This document shows, piece after piece, positions 1-6,058 of a DNA stretch of 10,272 bases; position 1 is the first letter of the stretch; the number at the start of each line of letters is the position of its first letter. Origin of the DNA: Oscillospiraceae bacterium (lineage in GTDB: Bacteria > Bacillota > Clostridia > Oscillospirales > CAG-272). The DNA lies in NCBI GenBank assembly GCA_009788105.1, contig WQSD01000027.1, forward strand, positions 1 through 10,272. Direction: 5' to 3'. Position numbers and translations under genes: made by a program. The notes under the pieces were generated by a model. The model saw only the letters and a list, made by a program, of their open reading frames with translations, was not told the DNA's origin and did not search any database.

Positions 1-1
1 G

Positions 2-190
2 CAACAACCACAGCAACCGCAACAACCACAGCAACCGCAACAACCACAACAACCGCAACAACCACAACAGCCACAGCAACCGCAACAGCCACAACAACCA
101 CAACAGCCACAGCAACCACAACAGCCTCAGCAACCGCAACAACCGCAACAGCCTCAGCAACCACAACAACCGCAACAGCCACAACAACCA
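2..190 (+). repeat. Tandem 9-bp repeat coding (Gln-Gln-Pro)21
   Basis: There are 21 uninterrupted 9-bp units, all reading Gln-Gln-Pro in the frame of the CAP-domain protein. Synonymous third-position changes (CAA/CAG, CCA/CCG/CCT) are scattered through the array, so the protein pattern is better conserved than the DNA. The array probably continues left of the window. Such Pro/Gln-rich tracts usually form extended, flexible stalks holding a domain away from the cell surface. That role is inferred here. Confidence 0.95.
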
Positions 191-964
191 GGGCAACCAC
201 TACCAACCCAGCTTAATCTTAGCACCGGCACAAGAGAGCTTACTCTTGGCATCCATACTCATATAACAATTGTTACATCAGTATTTCCTGATCGTGCTGA
301 CCCGACTTTGACTTGGACTTCGAGTAATCCAAGCGTTGCAAGGGTGGAGGTAGGAACTGATAGCACTCGAGTTGTCGTTCGACCTCTTTCCCCCGGAACA
401 GCAATAATAACAGCAACAACGGTAAATGGCATTTCAGAATCACAAACCGTAACGGTTATCACTAACCCAATGCACGCTCCATTTAATTACACCACTTCCC
501 AAATAACGCTTCCAAATCGCAGGCAGACGGCCGAAGAGAGAGCGGCATGGATAGCCGAATATAACGCAATGGGTGGAGCGTCTGCGTTTGAACTTGAAAC
601 AATTAGGCTTATAAATGAACTTCGAGTTTCAAGGGGATTGAATGCGTTAAGAATTTGTCCGTTGTTGATGATGGCATCAAGGCACTATGCACAGCAAAAG
701 TCAAACTTAAACACTCCTGTAGGTCACAATCACGGTCCATATGGCGGTTCTCGTGCAACTGCCGAATCTTTTGGTACGTCAATACGTTGGTCCGGCGGAA
801 ATTCTGCCGGAGGGACATGGACACCACAAGACTTGTTTAATTTGTGGTACAATAGCTATGGGCACAGAAGATTTATGCTTGCACCGGAACACAATTATAT
901 TGGGCTTGGCTCGCAGTTAGGCGGGCGATTGGGAATATCTCACTACACTTTAATGCGACCGTAA
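2..964 (+). CDS. Stalked surface/secreted protein with Ig-like and CAP (SCP/PR1-type) domains, 5' end missing
   Basis: The reading frame is open from the left edge to TAA at 962-964, so the N-terminus, with any signal peptide or anchor, lies outside the window; the ATG at 308 is internal. The order is a Gln-Gln-Pro stalk (2-190), an Ig-like domain of Big_2 type (about 200-470, containing TWTSSNPSVARV and ending in a QTVTV strand), a short linker, then a C-terminal CAP domain (about 585-961). CAP hallmarks are the helix ETIRLINELRVSRGLNAL, a histidine in GHNHGP (codon 725-727 or 731-733), a glutamate in TAESFG (764-766) and YNSYGHRRFML with its histidine at 863-865. These fit the His/Glu cavity residues of the family. 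Bacterial CAP proteins are usually extracytoplasmic, but their biochemical role is mostly unknown, so no activity is assigned. A hairpin terminator follows, making this the last gene of its transcript. A related stalk plus Ig-like protein lies at 6059-7288. Confidence 0.88.
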   Translation, partial: QQPQQPQQPQQPQQPQQPQQPQQPQQPQQPQQPQQPQQPQQPQQPQQPQQPQQPQQPQQPQQPGQPLPTQLNLSTGTRELTLGIHTHITIVTSVFPDRADPTLTWTSSNPSVARVEVGTDSTRVVVRPLSPGTAIITATTVNGISESQTVTVITNPMHAPFNYTTSQITLPNRRQTAEERAAWIAEYNAMGGASAFELETIRLINELRVSRGLNALRICPLLMMASRHYAQQKSNLNTPVGHNHGPYGGSRATAESFGTSIRWSGGNSAGGTWTPQDLFNLWYNSYGHRRFMLAPEHNYIGLGSQLGGRLGISHYTLMRP

Positions 965-972
965 ATAATTTT

Positions 973-1000
973 GGAGCTTCTAACTTGTTTTAGAAGCTCC
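973..1000 (+). terminator. Hairpin terminator after the CAP-domain gene
   Basis: GGAGCTTCTAA (973-983) pairs perfectly with TTAGAAGCTCC (990-1000) around a 6-nt loop, 8 bases after the stop codon. The following tract, TATTTGTTAATAATTTG, is T-rich but interrupted, so it is a moderate rho-independent terminator. It separates the CAP gene from the groES promoter. Confidence 0.75.
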
Positions 1001-1036
1001 TATTTGTTAATAATTTGTAAAAGCGAGTTTTTGCTA

Positions 1037-1065
1037 TTGCATTTCTGCGAAAAAAGTAGTACAAT
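1037..1065 (+). promoter_or_regulatory. Sigma-A promoter of groES-groEL
   Basis: The -35 candidate TTGCAT (1037-1042) and -10 TACAAT (1060-1065) are separated by exactly 17 bp. The -35 is weak (only TTG fits well), the -10 is good. Expected transcription start is about 1071-1073, just ahead of the CIRCE element, the usual position for HrcA repression. Confidence 0.7.
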
Positions 1066-1074
1066 ATATTTCAG

Positions 1075-1101
1075 TTAGCACTCCGCATAGTCGAGTGCTA
1101 A
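1075..1101 (+). promoter_or_regulatory. CIRCE operator (HrcA binding site)
   Basis: TTAGCACTC (1075-1083), a 9-bp spacer (1084-1092) and GAGTGCTAA (1093-1101) match the CIRCE consensus TTAGCACTC-N9-GAGTGCTAA at every position. CIRCE is bound by the heat-shock repressor HrcA, whose activity depends on GroEL, giving feedback control of the operon. The element sits at the predicted transcription start and in the 5' leader of groES. The hrcA gene itself is not in the window. Confidence 0.97.
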
Positions 1102-1128
1102 AAAATTAAAATCACAGGAGAGAAAATA

Positions 1129-1413
1129 ATGACACTAAAACCCTTATCAGACCGTGTTGTGCTGCGCCCAACCGAAGCTGAAGAAACAACCAAAAGCGGC
1201 ATTGTGCTTGCGTCTGCGGCACAGGAAAAGCCCTCGGTTGCCGAGGTTGTTGCCGTTGGTCCTGGCGGACTTGTTGACGGCAAAGAAGTTACCATGACAG
1301 TTAAGCCTGGCGACCGCGTTATCACCAGCAAATACTCTGGCACAGAAGTGAAATGCGACGGCGTGGAGTATGTTATCGTTAAACAGGGCGATATTTTAGC
1401 AGTGGTGGAGTAA
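1129..1413 (+). CDS. groES: Co-chaperonin GroES (Cpn10)
   Basis: This 94-residue protein has the usual GroES length. GroES caps the GroEL ring as a heptamer, closing the folding chamber in the cytoplasm. It opens with LKPLSDRVVLRP, carries the mobile loop that contacts GroEL (about residues 17-34, including TKSGIVLASAAQEKP), then VAEVVAVGPG, and ends with VKQGDILAVVE, all typical of the family. The start is fixed by AGGAG (1116-1120), 8 nt ahead of the ATG. It is the first gene of the CIRCE-controlled operon. It is separated from groEL by 168 bp that contain an unusual repeat pair, a wider gap than is common for groESL. Confidence 0.98.
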   Translation: MTLKPLSDRVVLRPTEAEETTKSGIVLASAAQEKPSVAEVVAVGPGGLVDGKEVTMTVKPGDRVITSKYSGTEVKCDGVEYVIVKQGDILAVVE

Positions 1414-1418
1414 GAAAA

Positions 1419-1452
1419 GTTAACAGTTAACAAGTAACTGTTAACAGTTAAA
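1419..1452 (+). repeat. Left quasi-palindromic unit between groES and groEL
   Basis: The 34-bp unit reads GTTAAC-A-GTTAAC, an 8-nt centre AAGTAACT, then GTTAAC-A-GTTAAA. Because GTTAAC is self-complementary, the unit can fold on itself (12 bp with an A-A mismatch and one imperfect end pair). It begins 5 bp after the groES stop codon and is almost the exact reverse complement of the unit at 1538-1571. Function is unknown; it may be one end of a small repeat element. Confidence 0.85.
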
Positions 1453-1454
1453 GG

Positions 1455-1491
1455 TCAAGGGCGTAAAACCAAGACCAAAATCAAGGGCGTA
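1455..1491 (+). repeat. Direct 11-bp repeat TCAAGGGCGTA inside the groES-groEL spacer
   Basis: TCAAGGGCGTA occurs at 1455-1465 and again at 1481-1491, between the two inverted 34-bp units. The first copy with its flank (1450-1464) matches 8426-8440, at the edge of the hairpin array, at 14 of 15 positions. This suggests a shared dispersed repeat module. Confidence 0.7.
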
Positions 1492-1537
1492 GGTCACAGA
1501 ATCACGCTCATTAAATCAAAATAAACGAAAAGGATAC

Positions 1538-1571
1538 GTTAACTGTTAACTGTTACTTGTTAACTGTTAAC
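1538..1571 (+). repeat. Right quasi-palindromic unit, immediately before groEL
   Basis: The unit reads GTTAAC-T-GTTAAC, centre TGTTACTT, GTTAAC-T-GTTAAC: a perfect 12-bp self-pairing hairpin with one T-T mismatch and an 8-nt loop. It is the reverse complement of 1419-1452 apart from one centre base and one end base. It lies between a strong AAAAGGA (1528-1534) and the groEL ATG at 1582. If it folds in the mRNA it would shorten the effective distance from that Shine-Dalgarno sequence from 47 to 13 nt. Confidence 0.85.
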
Positions 1572-1581
1572 TGGTGTTACA

Positions 1582-3210
1582 ATGCCAAAAGATATTATGT
1601 ACGGAATCGACGCCCGCAATAAACTGCTTGCCGGCATCGACAAACTGTCTGACACAGTAAAAGTCACCCTCGGACCAAAAGGCCGCAACGTGGTGCTTGA
1701 CAAAAAGTACGGCGCACCGCTTATTACCAACGATGGCGTGACCATCGCAAAGGAAATCGAGCTTGAGGACGCCATGGAGAACATGGGCGCACAGCTTGTG
1801 AAAGAAGTTGCCACCAAAACCAACGACATCGCAGGTGACGGAACAACCACCGCCACGCTTTTAGCCCAAATTCTTATCCGTGAGGGCATGAAAAATGTTG
1901 CCGCTGGTGCGAATCCAATGGTTATCCGCAAGGGTATCGCCAAAGCCACCGACAAAGCGGTTGAAACCCTTATCGCTAACTCGAAAAAGGTGAACGGCAC
2001 AGCGGACATTGCTCGTGTTGGCACAATTTCGGCGGGGGATAGCATTATCGGCGAGCTTATCGCCGACGCTATGGAGAAAGTCACCGCTGATGGAGTTATC
2101 ACCGTTGAAGAGAGCAAAACCAACGAAACATACTGCGAAGTTGTTGAGGGGATGCAGTTCGACCGCGGCTACCTGTCCCACTACATGGTGACTGACACCG
2201 ACAAAATGGAAGCCGTCATCGACGACGCCCACATTCTTATCACCGACAAGAAAATCAGCAACATCCAAGAGATTTTGCCACTGCTTGAGCAAGTTGTCCA
2301 GTCGGGCAAAAAGCTGTTCATCATTGCCGAGGACGTTGAGGGCGAGGCGCTCACGACTATCGTGCTGAACAAACTTCGCGGCACATTCGTGTGCGTTGCG
2401 GTGAAAGCCCCCGGCTTTGGCGACCGCCGCAAAGAAATGCTGCAAGACATCGCCATTCTGACAGGCGGACAAGTTATCACAAGCGAACTGGGCGTTGAGC
2501 TGAAGGACGCTACCATTGATATGCTTGGACAAGCCCGCCAAGTGAAGGTGACAAAAGAGAACACCATCATCGTTGATGGTGCGGGAGATGTCGGCGAGAT
2601 TAAGAATCGTGTGGGGCAAATCCGCCAAGCTATCGAGACTACCACATCCGACTTCGACCGAGAAAAATTGCAAGAGCGTCTTGCGAAAATCAGCGGCGGG
2701 GTTGCTGTTATCAAGGTTGGCGCGGCAACCGAAGTTGAGATGAAAGAAAAGAAACTGCGTATCGAGGACGCGCTGAACGCCACTCGTGCCGCTGTTGAAG
2801 AGGGCATTGTTGCGGGAGGCGGTATCGCTTATCTGAACGTGATTAAGGCTGTTTCTCCGCTTGTTGACACAGTTGACGGGGACGAGAAAACCGGGGTGAA
2901 GCTTGTACTTCGTGCCCTTGAAGAGCCGGTACGCCAAATCGCGTGCAACGCAGGGTTCGAGGGTAGCGTTGTGGTGAACGAAATCGTGAAAGCGAACAAG
3001 CCGGGCTACGGCTTTGACGCGTACAACGAGGAGTATGTGGACATGATTGAGGTGGGCATCGTTGACCCGACCAAAGTGACCCGCTCCGCGCTGCAAAACG
3101 CCGCAAGCATTGCCTCTACAGTCATTACCACCGAGGCAGTTGTGGCTGACCAACCGGAAGAAGCTCCACCTGCCATGCCACCTGGTGGCGGTATGGGCGG
3201 GATGTATTAG
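1582..3210 (+). CDS. groEL: Chaperonin GroEL (Cpn60)
   Basis: This is a full-length 542-residue chaperonin that uses ATP to fold proteins in a double heptameric ring closed by GroES. It has the family start (YGIDARNKLLAGIDKL), the nucleotide-binding GPKGRNVVLD (about 31-40), ITNDGVTIAKEI (48-59), GDGTTTAT (85-92, with the ATPase aspartate at 86), the signature AAVEEGIVAGGG near residue 405, and a Gly/Met-rich tail GGGMGGMY. The ATG at 1582 is chosen because family members begin a few residues before the YGxDAR motif. Its ribosome binding site is odd: only GGTG (1573-1576) lies at normal distance, while a good AAAAGGA sits 47 nt upstream, beyond a hairpin repeat. It is co-transcribed with groES under CIRCE/HrcA control. 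Confidence 0.99.
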   Translation: MPKDIMYGIDARNKLLAGIDKLSDTVKVTLGPKGRNVVLDKKYGAPLITNDGVTIAKEIELEDAMENMGAQLVKEVATKTNDIAGDGTTTATLLAQILIREGMKNVAAGANPMVIRKGIAKATDKAVETLIANSKKVNGTADIARVGTISAGDSIIGELIADAMEKVTADGVITVEESKTNETYCEVVEGMQFDRGYLSHYMVTDTDKMEAVIDDAHILITDKKISNIQEILPLLEQVVQSGKKLFIIAEDVEGEALTTIVLNKLRGTFVCVAVKAPGFGDRRKEMLQDIAILTGGQVITSELGVELKDATIDMLGQARQVKVTKENTIIVDGAGDVGEIKNRVGQIRQAIETTTSDFDREKLQERLAKISGGVAVIKVGAATEVEMKEKKLRIEDALNATRAAVEEGIVAGGGIAYLNVIKAVSPLVDTVDGDEKTGVKLVLRALEEPVRQIACNAGFEGSVVVNEIVKANKPGYGFDAYNEEYVDMIEVGIVDPTKVTRSALQNAASIASTVITTEAVVADQPEEAPPAMPPGGGMGGMY

Positions 3211-3216
3211 TATCAA

Positions 3217-3289
3217 CGCTGAGGGGTAGTTGTTTTCGCATGAAGGGGAATTCATTTCCCCGTAAGCGAAAAATAACTGCCCCTCAGCG
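3217..3289 (+). repeat. Long 73-nt hairpin after groEL (terminator or repeat element)
   Basis: A 23-nt arm (3217-3239, CGCTGAGGGGTAGTTGTTTT...) pairs with 3266-3289 with G-U pairs and a one-base bulge. An inner stem GGGGAA/TTCCCC (3245-3250 with 3256-3261) caps it. It starts 6 bp after the groEL stop and would end or protect the groESL mRNA. No U-tract follows (GCGATTAAACG), so it is not a standard intrinsic terminator. It may be a palindromic repeat element that also stabilises the 3' end. Confidence 0.65.
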
Positions 3290-3367
3290 CGCGATTAAAC
3301 GAAAGGGGGGGTGTTGGCGAATGAATGACAGGCATGAAGAGGACTATGCCTCCTCTAAAAATCTTAT

Positions 3368-3396
3368 TTGACATTTCCTCTGTTTTGTGTTATGAT
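3368..3396 (+). promoter_or_regulatory. Sigma-A promoter of dnaB-tilS
   Basis: TTGACA (3368-3373), a 17-bp spacer, and TATGAT (3391-3396) give a near-perfect vegetative promoter. The start is expected near 3402-3404, leaving a leader of about 74 nt. The leader contains a small hairpin, CTCTC-ATA-GAGAG (3413-3425). No operator was recognised, which fits constitutive expression of a replication gene. Confidence 0.88.
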
Positions 3397-3476
3397 GAGT
3401 ATATCCAATACGCTCTCATAGAGAGGCTTGTAGAATATCAAGATTATTACTCGCACTAAATTCAAAGGACATCCAC

Positions 3477-4811
3477 ATGGCAGAATTCACTTCAAAAACA
3501 GTACCATTCAGCTTAGAGGCCGAGCAGTCGGTGTTAGGCTCGATTCTTGTTGACCCGGAACGGTTTACCGAGGTCACAGGCATAATAAAATCCGACGACT
3601 TTTACCTTGAAGAGCATCGGCAGATTTATGACGCCATGCGGGAGCTTTTTCTTGTAAATCGTCAAATTGACCCGGTTACTTTGATTGACAAATTAGTCGA
3701 GCTTGGGGTGTATGACCGTGAGCGCAGTATGGCGTACATAAAGTTAATCGTTGACGTTGTGCCATCTGCCGCAAACGTGGCAGACTATGCCCGCATTGTG
3801 AAAAGCAAAAGTCTGCTTCGCCAGCTACTTACCGCCACCGACGAGATAAACGCCGAGGTTATGGCAGAGGCGGGGGACGCCCGCACCATAATCGAGGCCG
3901 CCGAGGGGCGTATCATGCGCCTTGGAGCAGGGAATATCAGTGGCGACCTGACTCACATTCGGGAGGTGTTGCTAGACGCCTATGCCCAACTTGACGAAAT
4001 TTCTAAAAACAACGGTAAAAAAATTGGAGTGCAGTCGGGATTTTCTGCCCTTGATAATGTGCTTATCGGCATGGCGTCAGGAGATTTTGTTCTTGTTGGC
4101 GCACGCCCCGGTATGGGTAAGACCAGTTTTGCGGTGAACCTTGCCACCAATATTGCCCACACCTCCGGCAAGGCGGCGTGCATTTTCAGCATGGAGATGA
4201 CCAAGACCCAGCTTGCCACCCGTATGCTGTCCAGCGAGGCTCTTGTAGACAGCCGCGAACTTCGTTCAGGGAACATTAGCGAAAGCGATTGGAAGAAACT
4301 CGCAGGAGCCGCGTCCTATCTGTCCGCCTGCGAAATATACATTGACGATAGCGCAGGAATCACTGTGGCATCAATGAAAGCTAAGCTGAAGCGACAGAAA
4401 AATCTTGGCTTTGTGGTGGTGGACTATTTGCAGCTCATGCAGTCGGACCGCCGCACCGAAAACCGCACCCAAGAGGTGGCGGAAATCTCTCGCGGGCTGA
4501 AGCTAATGGCGAAGGACCTTGGTGTGCCTGTGCTTGCTTGTGCCCAGCTTTCCCGTGCCTCCGAAACCCGCGGGGACAAGCGTCCTATGCTGTCCGACCT
4601 GCGGGAATCAGGGTCAATCGAGCAAGATGCGGACATGGTACTCTTCCTGTATCGGGACGAATATTACAACAAAGACGACCCGGACAATGTGAACAAAGCG
4701 GAAGTTATCGTGGCGAAAAACCGTCACGGCAGCACAGGCAATGTGGAGATTGGCTTTTTCGGAAAGTATACGAAATTCTCTACCCTGGACACACGAGAAG
4801 AGGGGTATTAG
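3477..4811 (+). CDS. dnaB: Replicative DNA helicase DnaB
   Basis: This 444-residue protein has the full DnaB layout. It is the hexameric helicase that unwinds DNA ahead of the replication fork and recruits primase. The N-terminal primase-interacting domain (about 1-105) carries PFSLEAEQSVLGSIL and VPSAANVADYARIV. The RecA-like motor follows the linker: Walker A GARPGMGKT (208-216), FSMEM (237-241), Walker B FVVVDYLQL (312-320), LACAQLSR (353-360), DLRESGSIEQDADMVLFLYR (374-393) and KNRHGSTG (414-421). The start is supported by AAAGGA (3464-3469) 7 nt before the ATG. It heads an operon with tilS, which starts 3 bp after its stop. The usual clostridial neighbour rplI is not seen here. No catalytic residue appears to be missing. 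Confidence 0.98.
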   Translation: MAEFTSKTVPFSLEAEQSVLGSILVDPERFTEVTGIIKSDDFYLEEHRQIYDAMRELFLVNRQIDPVTLIDKLVELGVYDRERSMAYIKLIVDVVPSAANVADYARIVKSKSLLRQLLTATDEINAEVMAEAGDARTIIEAAEGRIMRLGAGNISGDLTHIREVLLDAYAQLDEISKNNGKKIGVQSGFSALDNVLIGMASGDFVLVGARPGMGKTSFAVNLATNIAHTSGKAACIFSMEMTKTQLATRMLSSEALVDSRELRSGNISESDWKKLAGAASYLSACEIYIDDSAGITVASMKAKLKRQKNLGFVVVDYLQLMQSDRRTENRTQEVAEISRGLKLMAKDLGVPVLACAQLSRASETRGDKRPMLSDLRESGSIEQDADMVLFLYRDEYYNKDDPDNVNKAEVIVAKNRHGSTGNVEIGFFGKYTKFSTLDTREEGY

Positions 4812-4814
4812 GGA

Positions 4815-5816
4815 GTGCCTAACAAAGAAATCGAAGCCACCGCTCCCCTTGCGGCAAGCGTGGCGAGAGTTATGTCCCGTAATCAAAGCACAAGCGGCGA
4901 ATATCTCGTCGCTTTTTCAGGTGGGGCAGATTCGGCGGCATTGCTGCATTATCTTGTCCACGCCACACCCAAGGCAAAGATTTACGCTGTCCATGTGAAC
5001 CATGGTATTCGTGGGGACGAGGCACAGCGGGACGAAGATTTTTGCCGTCGGCAATGCGAAAAATATGGGGTAAAGCTGTTTGTTTGCCACTACGATGTGC
5101 CGACTTTGGCGAAACAGCAAAAGCTGGGCATTGAAGAAACTGCACGGAACGCACGGAAAGAGGCTTTTGCCACTATTTCCTCCCAGCAGAACAATCCTCG
5201 GCTTGTCACGGCACACACGGCTGACGACAACCTTGAAACCATGGTTTTCAATCTAACCCGTGGCACAGGCTTACGGGGAATGTGCGGAATTGTGCCCAGC
5301 GTTCATCGCCCGCTGATTTTTGTGTCGCGGCAGGAAATTCTTGACTACTGTTCCGCCCACGGAGTGGAGTATATTCATGACAGTACCAATGATTCTACCG
5401 ACTATACCCGAAACTATATTCGGCACAATATCATTCCGCATTTGCGACACATCAACCCTGCGGTGCATAGGGCGGCGTCCCGCTTGTCCGAGAATTTATG
5501 GACAGACGAAGAGTATCTTGAGTGGCAAACGACACAGATTTTTGCCCCCTTTGTCCACCAAGGCAAACTTGAGGTTCCCGCCCTGCAAAACATCCACGAA
5601 ACAATTCTTGTTCGTGTGCTGAAAAAGGCTCATCAAATGGCAGTCAGCCAAATTCATGACGGCAAAGAGCAAGGGCAACTAACCTCTGACAACATAAAGC
5701 AGCTGTTGGAGATAATCCGCGTTGGCAAGCCTACCCAGTTGTCCCTGCCTGGCAAGGTGCGCGGGAAAATTGAGGACGGTGGGTTTGGGTTTGTGCGAGA
5801 CGACAGGAAGAGATAG
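4815..5816 (+). CDS. tilS: tRNA(Ile)-lysidine synthetase TilS, short form
   Basis: TilS attaches lysine to C34 of the CAU-anticodon tRNA-Ile using ATP, so the tRNA reads AUA as isoleucine; it is normally essential. The PP-loop ATPase motif SGGADS is at residues 35-40, followed by HVNHGIRGDEAQRDE (60-74), GIEETARNARKEAF, AHTADDNLET (133-142), RGTGLRG (149-155) and DSTNDSTDYTRNYIRH (189-204), all typical. The GTG at 4815 is favoured because AGAGGGG overlapping the dnaB stop lies at good distance; an in-frame ATG at 4872 would still keep the PP-loop. At 333 residues it is shorter than the roughly 430-470 of E. coli and B. subtilis TilS and seems to lack the C-terminal substrate-recognition domain, ending near SLPGKVRGKIEDGGFGFV. 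The catalytic core is intact, so it is probably functional. Confidence 0.95.
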   Translation: MPNKEIEATAPLAASVARVMSRNQSTSGEYLVAFSGGADSAALLHYLVHATPKAKIYAVHVNHGIRGDEAQRDEDFCRRQCEKYGVKLFVCHYDVPTLAKQQKLGIEETARNARKEAFATISSQQNNPRLVTAHTADDNLETMVFNLTRGTGLRGMCGIVPSVHRPLIFVSRQEILDYCSAHGVEYIHDSTNDSTDYTRNYIRHNIIPHLRHINPAVHRAASRLSENLWTDEEYLEWQTTQIFAPFVHQGKLEVPALQNIHETILVRVLKKAHQMAVSQIHDGKEQGQLTSDNIKQLLEIIRVGKPTQLSLPGKVRGKIEDGGFGFVRDDRKR

Positions 5817-5845
5817 GGCTTGAAAGTAGCCCTTGGTTTGTTTTT
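5815..5845 (+). terminator. Intrinsic terminator overlapping the tilS stop codon
   Basis: AGGGCT (5815-5820) pairs with AGCCCT (5828-5833) around a 7-nt loop, followed by TGGTTTGTTTTT. The stem begins inside the TAG stop codon (5814-5816). It is short but has a U-rich tail, so it plausibly ends the dnaB-tilS transcript. Confidence 0.6.
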
Positions 5846-5907
5846 GCCATATTCAGGTGGAAATGGTTCAGTAAATTGCTAAAAAAACATTATTATCATT
5901 ATATTTG

Positions 5908-5966
5908 GTGAAATATTACCCGATTTCACAGAAATTATGCTGATAAAATTGTAAGTTGTAACAATT
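5908..5966 (+). promoter_or_regulatory. Two inverted repeats upstream of the Asn-Pro-Gly protein promoter
   Basis: GTGAAAT (5908-5914) and ATTTCAC (5923-5929) form one dyad, and AATTGT (5947-5952) and ACAATT (5961-5966) another. Both have an 8-bp spacer, and the second runs into the -35 hexamer at 5965. They could be regulator binding sites. No known consensus was recognised, and short dyads are common in AT-rich DNA. Confidence 0.3.
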
Positions 5967-5993
5967 GAAAAAAATCAAAAAATGTGGTATACT
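5965..5993 (+). promoter_or_regulatory. Sigma-A promoter of the Asn-Pro-Gly repeat protein
   Basis: TTGAAA (5965-5970), a 17-bp spacer and TATACT (5988-5993) give a strong vegetative promoter with a start near 6000. Its position rules out the in-frame GTG at 5984 as a start codon, because that GTG lies between the two hexamers and would not be transcribed. Confidence 0.82.
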
Positions 5994-6058
5994 GTTGTAT
6001 GGATTGGTGGGAGCCTTTCCTATCTCAATACACTCAAAAGAGTATATATGGAGAAATT

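Noticed and set aside
2..190. CRISPR-like or satellite array at the left edge
   Set aside because: The periodicity is 9 bp, in frame and without spacers, and codes Gln-Gln-Pro continuous with the downstream protein.
1861..3255. 464-codon open frame antisense to groEL
   Set aside because: It lies entirely opposite a highly conserved groEL, has no recognisable domain and no ribosome binding site. Long antisense frames are a by-product of groEL codon bias.
3331..3356. Possible pseudoknot from interleaved GGCAT/ATGCC and AGAGGA/TCCTCT pairs
   Set aside because: There is no nucleotide left to cross stem 1, so both stems cannot form together. At most they are alternative weak hairpins, and they lie upstream of the dnaB promoter.
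3321..3371. 16-residue open frame (ATG 3321 to TGA 3371) after a G-rich tract
   Set aside because: It ends inside the dnaB -35 box, lies upstream of the dnaB transcription start and has no recognisable sequence; chance is the simplest explanation.
5984..6058. GTG at 5984 as an upstream start of the stalk protein
   Set aside because: It falls within the promoter spacer ahead of the -10 box (5988-5993) and would not be on the mRNA; the ATG at 6059 has GGAGA before it.
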